Origin: Propionibacterium australiense
GTDB lineage: Bacteria > Actinomycetota > Actinomycetes > Propionibacteriales > Propionibacteriaceae
Direction of reading: 5' to 3'
Length of the DNA stretch: 64,000 nt
Assembly (NCBI RefSeq): GCF_003666605.1
Contig: NZ_RCIV01000001.1
Span: forward strand, 248,001 to 312,000
A program made the position numbers and the translations under genes. Below the pieces are notes generated by a model that was not told where the DNA came from, made no database searches, and saw only the letters and a list, made by a program, of their open reading frames with translations. Shown here piece after piece: positions 63,835 through 64,000 of the stretch (position 1 is its first letter; the number at the start of each line of letters is the position of its first letter).

Positions 63835-64000
63835 GCCGACGCCGGGCGGGACGCGCCCCGGCCCGCGTTCACAGCTCGAACCAATACGAGGCCCCGCTGA
63901 GGCAGAGCCCGCCTCGGATAGGGTGGGGTCGTTTCTGACGTGAGCCACGGCTTCGCCGGCCCACATCCCTGGCCTCGATTCACAGGACTGATCATGACCA

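Noticed and set aside
63835-64000. Possible next gene starting with ATG at 63995
   Set aside because: Only six bases remain in the window and no clear ribosome site precedes it, so it cannot be supported.

Overview
This window is a chromosomal core segment of a high-GC Gram-positive actinobacterium. The evidence is a dcw cluster with no ftsA but with sepF, yggT and a DivIVA-like gene beside ftsZ, a MurE with the DNPR motif of diaminopimelate-adding enzymes, an ANTAR response regulator of the PdtaR type, a PASTA-domain Ser/Thr kinase, a DUF3040 gene next to mraZ, and TANNNT -10 elements sitting directly in front of start codons. DUF5979-type LPXTG surface proteins and an orphan sortase fit a Propionibacteriaceae- or Actinomyces-like host-associated lineage. 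That placement is inference; no 16S gene is present.

Layout. 1-5400: accessory genes (unknown 220-aa protein, a frameshifted DUF4132 gene, and a SatD / membrane protein / HD-hydrolase operon). 5470-16850: housekeeping genes coaE, a nucleoside phosphorylase, rpsA, a succinate-semialdehyde-type dehydrogenase, a sortase, an alkyltransferase-like gene, polA, pdtaR, tRNA-Leu(CAA) and pyk. 16926-18851: rluD, lspA and a DksA/TraR gene. 18958-38149: DivIVA followed by an almost continuous minus-strand cell-wall and division cluster, transcribed mraZ-rsmH-ftsL-ftsI-murE-murF-mraY-murD-ftsW-murG-murC-ftsQ-ftsZ-pgeF-sepF-yggT, headed by a four-unit MraZ operator. 38395-43694: an LPXTG adhesin and a divergent HelD/HelR-like helicase. 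43762-44697: a small low-GC HepT/MntA toxin-antitoxin island bounded by a 64-bp perfect repeat of the metF 3' end. 44645-50260: metF, a divergent polyprenyl diphosphate synthase, a PASTA kinase and a convergent pseudokinase-like gene. 50390-60232: the S10-spc ribosomal protein cluster from rpsJ to rplO. 60623-63834: gltX and a divergent, LexA-box-controlled umuD-umuC pair.

Most genes cooperate in two programmes: peptidoglycan precursor synthesis with septum assembly, and translation. The accessory parts are the TA island, the internally duplicated adhesin, the frameshifted DUF4132 gene and the SOS mutasome. The most unusual structure is the TA island, whose flanking repeats look like attachment-site halves at the metF stop codon although no integrase is present. 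The only gene-free stretch above 300 bases is 60233-60622, which holds the S10 operon promoter and leader.
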